From assembly GCF_029870285.1 (NCBI RefSeq), contig NZ_JACSYA010000002.1:186001-250000 (forward strand): a DNA stretch of 64,000 nt, in the 5' to 3' direction. Position numbers and translations under genes: made by a program. The notes under the pieces were generated by a model, which was not told the DNA's origin, ran no database searches, and saw only the letters and a list, made by a program, of their open reading frames with translations. This document shows, in pieces, positions 59,493 to 64,000 of the stretch; the stretch's first letter is position 1; every line of letters begins with the position of its first letter. Origin of the DNA: Delftia sp. PS-11 (GTDB taxonomy: Bacteria > Pseudomonadota > Gammaproteobacteria > Burkholderiales > Burkholderiaceae_C).

Positions 59493-60479
59493 GTGAAGCC
59501 CTTTTGGAAACCCATTGCCTTCAGTGCGCTGGCACTGCTGGCCGCAGGCGCTGCCTGTGCGGCGGGCGATACCGACAACTGGCCGGCCAGGCCCTTGACC
59601 TTTGTCGTTCCTTTCACCCCTGGCGGCATCACCGACGGCACCTCCCGCCTGATTGCGCAAAAGCTGGGGGACAGACTCGGCCAGCCGGTGGTGGTGGACA
59701 ACCGGCCCGGCGCAGGCGGCTCCATTGGCGTGGACTACGCCGTGCGCCAGCCTGCCGATGGATACACCCTCATCTACGGCACGCAGGGCACCCAGGCGGC
59801 CAACCTGGCGCTGTACAAAAACCTGCGCTACGACCCTGTCAAAGACTTCATCGCCGTGCATGGCATGTCGGAGGCGCCGCTGGTGCTGGCCATCCATCCC
59901 AAACGCTCCTTCAAAACCGTGCCGGAGCTGGTGGCCTACGCCAAGGCCCACCCCGGCGGCCTGAACTTCGGCTCGGCAGGGCCGGGCACCGGCACGCACC
60001 TGACGGCCGAACTGTTCCAGTCCACGACCGGCACCAAAATGACCCATGTGCCCTACAAAGGCAGCAGCCCGGCACTCACCGACCTGATCGCAGGCAACCT
60101 GGACCTGGTTTTTGACTACGCGGCCGTGGTCATGCCGCTGGTGCAGGCGGGCAAGCTCAAGGCGCTGGCCGTGACCGGCAAGGCGAGATTGGCCAGCGCG
60201 CCCGACCTGCCCACCGTGGTCGAGCTGGGCTACCCCGGTGCCGAGTCCGTGGCCTGGAGTGCCGTCTTCGTTGCTGCCAATACGCCAGCGCCCATCGTCA
60301 AGCGCCTGGCCGATGCCCTGGGCGAAGTCATCGTGGAGCCCGATGTCCTTGCCCTGACTGACAGGAACGGCAGCACCCCCATGCGCGGCATGCGCGGCGA
60401 CAAGCTCAACGCCTTTGTGAAGTCCGAAGTGACGCGCTGGCGCGAGGTGGTGCAGCGCTCGGGTGCCAAGCTCGACTAG
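59493..60479 (+). CDS. Bug/TctC-family tripartite tricarboxylate receptor
   Basis: A 328-residue periplasmic binding protein starting with GTG, with GGAGA about 8 bases upstream. The signal peptide ends near 'GAACAAGD'. Motifs are 'FVVPFTPGGITDGTSRLIAQ', 'VVVDNRPGAGGSIGVDYAV', 'NFGSAGPGTGTHLTAELF' and 'VPYKGSSPALTDLIAGNL'. It is the first gene of the plus-strand catabolic operon, so its ligand is probably the pathway's carboxylic acid substrate. Confidence 0.9.
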   Translation: MKPFWKPIAFSALALLAAGAACAAGDTDNWPARPLTFVVPFTPGGITDGTSRLIAQKLGDRLGQPVVVDNRPGAGGSIGVDYAVRQPADGYTLIYGTQGTQAANLALYKNLRYDPVKDFIAVHGMSEAPLVLAIHPKRSFKTVPELVAYAKAHPGGLNFGSAGPGTGTHLTAELFQSTTGTKMTHVPYKGSSPALTDLIAGNLDLVFDYAAVVMPLVQAGKLKALAVTGKARLASAPDLPTVVELGYPGAESVAWSAVFVAANTPAPIVKRLADALGEVIVEPDVLALTDRNGSTPMRGMRGDKLNAFVKSEVTRWREVVQRSGAKLD

Positions 60480-60526
60480 ACCTGTCCGCCGGCACGCCTT
60501 CCATACAGCTTTCCAAGGAGAACAAC

Positions 60527-60958
60527 ATGACTGACGACTTGCGCGGCTTGCGCCCGCAGCACCCCAGCCTCTACCAACTGGCAGCGGATGGCCATTCGCT
60601 GGAATTCCTGTACGCGCAATGCCCGTCCTGCGGCAGGCTCGCATTTCCGGCCAATGTTCCCGGCTGCGGGCACTGTGGCGACCCTTTGCAGCAAGCCCGC
60701 ATCGTGGCCCGGCCCGGCAGCGCAACGCTGCTGGAGTTCGTGACCTTGCACGTGCCTTTGCTGCCCGGCCTGGAGACGCCGCGCATTGCGGGGGACATCC
60801 GCATCGCCGACGGCGTGGTCGAAGAAGGGGTGATCGCCGTTTCCGACGAATCACAGCTGCATGCAGGCATGGAGCTTTGCGCTGTGGCGGTGCCCCTGCC
60901 ATCGGGCGAGGAATTCACGTGCCGCTTCGTGCCGGCCCTGCAAGGAGGTGCGGCATGA
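60527..60958 (+). CDS. Zn-ribbon/OB-fold (DUF35) acyl-CoA-binding partner protein
   Basis: A 143-residue protein with the rubredoxin-like zinc ribbon 'CPSCGRLAFPANVPGCGHC' (four Cys), then an OB fold ending 'GEEFTCRFVPAL'. DUF35 proteins form complexes with thiolase-like partners; in steroid side-chain degradation they pair with Ltp2-type aldolases. Its stop overlaps the thiolase start by 4 bases, which strongly supports a two-subunit enzyme. Confidence 0.88.
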   Translation: MTDDLRGLRPQHPSLYQLAADGHSLEFLYAQCPSCGRLAFPANVPGCGHCGDPLQQARIVARPGSATLLEFVTLHVPLLPGLETPRIAGDIRIADGVVEEGVIAVSDESQLHAGMELCAVAVPLPSGEEFTCRFVPALQGGAA

Positions 60959-62109
60959 GCGGCTGGATGGATCACAACGACGGCGTGTATGTGGCCGGCA
61001 TCGGCATGCACCCCTACCAATTTCCCAGCGAGACGCCCTACACCCATCTGGGCCTGACGGCCGTGCGCGCCGCGCTGGCCGATGCCGGCCTGTCCTGGCC
61101 TCAGGTGCAAAGCGCCTACGTGGGGACGACCTCGATCGGCATGGCCGCCGGGCGCGTCATGTTCCGGCACCTGGGCGCCACGGGACTGGCGGTCACGCAG
61201 GTGGAGAACGCGTCCGCTTCCGGCTCGTTCGCCTTTCGCCAGGCCTGCCTGGAAATCGCCTCCGGCGCCAGCGACGTGGTGCTGGCCGTCGGCGTGGACA
61301 AGCACGGCGACGGCCGCCGCGCCGCCGACAAGGAAGGCCTGCAGCGGCTGAGCGAGACGGCCACCATCCCAGCCGTGAAATTCGCCATGATGGCGCGCAG
61401 CTACCTGCGCGAGCGCGGGGCAGATGCCGCCTCCATGGCCCGCGTGGCCGTCAAAAACCACGGCAACGCATCGCTCAACCCGTTTGCGCAATACCGCAAG
61501 CCGCGCACGCTGGAGCAGGTGCTGGCATCGCCCAAAGTGGCCGGTGACCTGACGGTGCAGCAGTGCTGCCCGCGTGGCGAGGGCGCCGCAGCGGTCTTGC
61601 TGGTGTCGGGCCGCGCGCGGCACCGGCTGGGCCTGGATCTGGCGCGCTGCGTGCGCGTGCGCGCCTCCGCCGCGTGCAGTGAAACCGAGGAAACCGCCTA
61701 CGGCGCCGCTGCGGTGGACCTCGTGCGCCTCAGTGCCCAGGCGGCACTGGCGCAGGCCGGCATCTCGGCCCAAACCCTGGACCTGCTGGAGCTGCACGAT
61801 GCCTTCTCCGTGGAAGAACTGCTCTACAGCGAAGCCATCGGTGTGTGCGAGCCCGGCGAGGGCGCTGCCTACCTGGAGCGCGGCGACTCGCGCATCGGCG
61901 GACGCTGCGCCATCAATGCCTCGGGCGGTCTCATCGGCATGGGCCATCCGCTGGGCCCCACCGGCATCGGCCAAATCGCCGAGATCACCCGCCAGCTGCG
62001 CAGCGAAGCCGGTGAACGCCAGCACACACATGCCCGCTGGGGCATGGCACACATGATCGGCCTGGGCTCCGTGGCCATCGCCCACGTTCTCTCTGCACCC
62101 GGTGCCTGA
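60955..62109 (+). CDS. Thiolase-fold protein lacking the catalytic Cys (SCP2/Ltp type)
   Basis: A 384-residue thiolase-superfamily enzyme. At the nucleophile position the usual N-x-C-x-S-G reads 'ENASASGS', giving Ser87 in place of Cys. The later 'LLELHDAFSVEELLYSEA' and 'GGLIGMGHPLGPTGIGQ' motifs are kept. Loss of the Cys rules out normal thiolytic cleavage and resembles Ltp2-type retro-aldolases, which also need a DUF35 partner. The start is ATG 60955 (ATGA overlap with the DUF35 gene). Whether it cleaves a beta-hydroxyacyl-CoA or makes a C-C bond is open. Confidence 0.85.
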   Translation: MSGWMDHNDGVYVAGIGMHPYQFPSETPYTHLGLTAVRAALADAGLSWPQVQSAYVGTTSIGMAAGRVMFRHLGATGLAVTQVENASASGSFAFRQACLEIASGASDVVLAVGVDKHGDGRRAADKEGLQRLSETATIPAVKFAMMARSYLRERGADAASMARVAVKNHGNASLNPFAQYRKPRTLEQVLASPKVAGDLTVQQCCPRGEGAAAVLLVSGRARHRLGLDLARCVRVRASAACSETEETAYGAAAVDLVRLSAQAALAQAGISAQTLDLLELHDAFSVEELLYSEAIGVCEPGEGAAYLERGDSRIGGRCAINASGGLIGMGHPLGPTGIGQIAEITRQLRSEAGERQHTHARWGMAHMIGLGSVAIAHVLSAPGA

Positions 62110-62126
62110 ATCACAAGGAGATATGC

Positions 62127-62948
62127 ATGACAGCAAGCAATAGCCGCCCTGACCGGGTCGAACTGCCGACACTGATTTACGAAGTGCAGGGCAGGGTGGC
62201 CACCATCACCTTGAACCGTCCCGACCGCATGAACACCATCGGCTCCAGCATGAAGCCGGACCTGGCCCGCGCCTTCTTCGAGCTGGCGCGTGCGGATGAG
62301 CGTGTGCGAGCCGTTGTACTGACAGGGGCCGGAGACCGAGCCTTCTGCGCAGGCGCCGACATCAAAGAGCGTGCGGACCACCAAGTCTGCGCCACTGAGT
62401 TCTTTATGACCCAGAAGGCCACGCACGAGCTATGCCGCAACATCGAAGAGTTTGAAAAACCCGTGGTGGCTGCCATCAACGGCGTGGCGCTGGGCGGAGG
62501 ACTGGAGCTGGCGCTGTGCTGCGATCTGCGGCTGGCCTCCTCGTCCGCCCGGCTGGGCCTGCCTGAAGTCCGCCTCGGCGTGATCCCCGCTGCGGGCGGA
62601 ACGCAGCGGCTGCCCCGCCTCATCGGCGAAGCCCGTGCCAAGGCCCTGATGCTCACGGCGGCCCAGATCGATGCCGGGCAGGCGCTGCAATACGGCCTGG
62701 TCACCCAGGTCCTGGCGCCTGAGGCACTCATGCCCGCTGCGCTGGAGCTGGCAGCGCAGATCGCCGAAATGCCGCCGCTGGCCGTGTGCTTTGCCAAGCG
62801 AGCCGTCAATCGCGGCATGCAGACGGATATGGACAGCGGGCTCGAATTCGAACGGTACGCGGCAGCGCTGCTGGTGGACACAGAAGACCGCAAAGAAGGC
62901 ATGCGCGCCTTCGTTGAAAAGCGCAAACCCGTCTTCCAGGGCCGCTGA
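62127..62948 (+). CDS. Enoyl-CoA hydratase/isomerase family protein
   Basis: A 273-residue crotonase-fold enzyme. It has the oxyanion-hole segments 'RAFCAGADIKERAD' and 'NGVALGGGLELALCCDLRLA', then 'LGLPEVRLGVIPAAGGTQRLPRLIG' with the catalytic Glu. It would hydrate the enoyl-CoA made by the dehydrogenase of the divergent operon. AAGGAGATA lies about 5 bases upstream. Confidence 0.92.
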   Translation: MTASNSRPDRVELPTLIYEVQGRVATITLNRPDRMNTIGSSMKPDLARAFFELARADERVRAVVLTGAGDRAFCAGADIKERADHQVCATEFFMTQKATHELCRNIEEFEKPVVAAINGVALGGGLELALCCDLRLASSSARLGLPEVRLGVIPAAGGTQRLPRLIGEARAKALMLTAAQIDAGQALQYGLVTQVLAPEALMPAALELAAQIAEMPPLAVCFAKRAVNRGMQTDMDSGLEFERYAAALLVDTEDRKEGMRAFVEKRKPVFQGR

Positions 62949-63030
62949 AGAACCAGGGCGTGCCCTCACCGATGCATGGCACGTCCTTCACACCACCCCA
63001 TCCACATATTCATACCCAAGGACAAATTTC

Positions 63031-63846
63031 ATGAAACTCGGACTTGACTCCCAGGTAGCGCTGGTCACTGGCGGAGGCCAGGGCGTGGGCCGGCAAATCT
63101 GCCTTGAGCTGGCACGCGAAGGCGCACGCGTGATCGTCAATGACCTGTTTGCCGAACGCGCGCAGGCCGTTGCCCGCGAAATCGAAGCGCAGGCAGGCCA
63201 GGCACTGGCCATTGCCGCCGACATCACCCAGGCCGATCAGGTCCAGCACATGGTCGATACCGCCATGCGCCACTACGGCGCCCCTGTGCAGATACTGGTC
63301 AACAACGCAGGCATCATTCCCGAGCGGCGTGAAAAAGGCGGCCGCACGCCAGCGTTCCTGGATATGCCTGTGGCCGACTGGGCCAAAATCGTCAATCTGA
63401 ACGTCTATGGAACCATGCACTGCTGCCTGGCCACCCTGCCTGGCATGGTGGACAGGAAAAGCGGGCGCATCGTCAACATCATCTCCGAAGCCGGGCGCAT
63501 CGGCGAGGCCAACATGGCGGTCTACTCCGGCGCCAAAGCGGCCATCGCCGGCTTTGGCAAGGCCTTGGCCCGCGAACACGGCCGCCATGCCATCACGGTC
63601 AACTCCATCGCGCTGGGCGCGGTGTCGCACGAAGGCATCAAGGACGGTCCGCTGCACATCGATGCCACAGTGCAAAACAACGACCTGCTGGCCAAGATGG
63701 TCAACCTGTACCCCATCTCCAAGGGCGTAGGCAGACTCTCGCGTCCGGACGACATCTCGGGCCTGGTGGCTTTTCTGGCCTCCGAGCGGGCGTTGTTCAT
63801 CACCGGCCAGACCATCGGCGCTTCGGGAGGATTCACCATGGTGTGA
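63031..63846 (+). CDS. Short-chain dehydrogenase/reductase
   Basis: A 271-residue NAD(P)-binding SDR with 'VALVTGGGQGVGRQICLELA' (cofactor loop), 'LVNNAGIIPERREK', catalytic Ser in 'IVNIISEAGRIGEAN', Tyr/Lys in 'AVYSGAKAAIAGFGKAL' and the C-terminal 'SERALFITGQTIGASGGFTM'. It may oxidise the 3-hydroxyacyl-CoA, or act on a product of the aldolase step. AAGGACAA lies about 9 bases before the ATG. It is the last visible gene of the plus-strand operon. Confidence 0.9.
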   Translation: MKLGLDSQVALVTGGGQGVGRQICLELAREGARVIVNDLFAERAQAVAREIEAQAGQALAIAADITQADQVQHMVDTAMRHYGAPVQILVNNAGIIPERREKGGRTPAFLDMPVADWAKIVNLNVYGTMHCCLATLPGMVDRKSGRIVNIISEAGRIGEANMAVYSGAKAAIAGFGKALAREHGRHAITVNSIALGAVSHEGIKDGPLHIDATVQNNDLLAKMVNLYPISKGVGRLSRPDDISGLVAFLASERALFITGQTIGASGGFTMV

Positions 63847-63890
63847 CCGGCGGTATCCGCAGGCCCGCCACGGCACCTGCCGCGCCCCCA

Positions 63891-64000
63891 TCACGCCCGT
63901 CCCGCCCGCTCCACCGTCACCCCGCCCAGCCAACGGCACTCGCGCCATGGCATGTCCGGGCTGTCCACCGTGCAGCGGCCGCTGGGGTCTATCTGCACGC
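63891..64000 (-). CDS. C-terminal part of an unidentified protein (partial)
   Basis: A minus-strand frame enters from the right edge and stops at TGA (63893-63891), giving about 36 residues, including 'VDSPDMPWRECRWLGGVTVE'. The codons are GC-ending and no better plus-strand frame exists. I cannot name it from so short a tail. It would be convergent with the SDR gene. Confidence 0.4.
   Translation of the reverse strand, partial: VQIDPSGRCTVDSPDMPWRECRWLGGVTVERAGRA

Overview
The window is about 64 kb of dense, GC-rich bacterial chromosome. Several features point to a beta-proteobacterium of the Burkholderiales, most likely Comamonadaceae (Delftia/Comamonas/Acidovorax type): three Bug/TctC tripartite-carboxylate receptors, the order dusB-fis-purH, a rubredoxin next to a type IV pilus Chp cluster, the order algH-ruvX-pyrR-pyrB-dihydroorotase, and strongly GC-ending codons. 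The genus call is inference. I saw no rRNA, tRNA, CRISPR array or insertion sequence.

Layout, left to right. (1) 1-3185: tail of a thiamine-diphosphate enzyme, a ketopantoate-reductase-like gene and two Bug receptors. (2) 3305-11012: a three-gene heavy-metal RND efflux operon (adaptor, pump, outer-membrane channel) followed by a FixL/FixJ-like two-component pair. (3) 11016-20067: housekeeping genes (YqaA-type membrane protein, a repeat-bearing lipoprotein, dusB, fis, purH, a c-type cytochrome, a Fur-box-preceded MFS exporter, tag, hemL, thiD). (4) 20162-30524: rubredoxin and the Chp chemosensory system for twitching (pilG, pilH, pilI, pilJ and a 2174-residue chpA). (5) 30585-36776: photolyase, then algH-ruvX-pyrR-pyrB-pyrX-like-plsC. 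(6) 36799-44970: a divergent Fe(III)-type ABC pair lacking a binding protein, LysR plus an 8-oxoguanine-deaminase-like gene, an arsC broken by one stop codon, a VapBC toxin-antitoxin pair and a DegP-family protease. (7) 45298-51131: a signalling block. Two 88%-identical roadblock/LC7-like proteins flank an unusual fusion of a PstB-like ABC ATPase with a dual-specificity phosphatase; an OmpR/histidine-kinase pair and a GAF-GGDEF cyclase follow. (8) 51139-52961: small ORFs, an aldo/keto reductase and the C-terminal stub of a peptide-ABC ATPase. (9) 52976-63846: two divergent operons under an IclR regulator that together encode a nearly complete acyl-CoA degradation route (ligase, racemase/transferase, dehydrogenase, hydratase, SDR, and a Cys-less thiolase with a DUF35 partner) plus a Bug receptor.

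The best candidates for something undescribed are the roadblock - ATPase/phosphatase - roadblock cassette (45298-47878) and the right-hand catabolic cluster, whose thiolase lacks the catalytic cysteine and so may cleave by a retro-aldol reaction. All functions are read from motifs and family knowledge without database searches.
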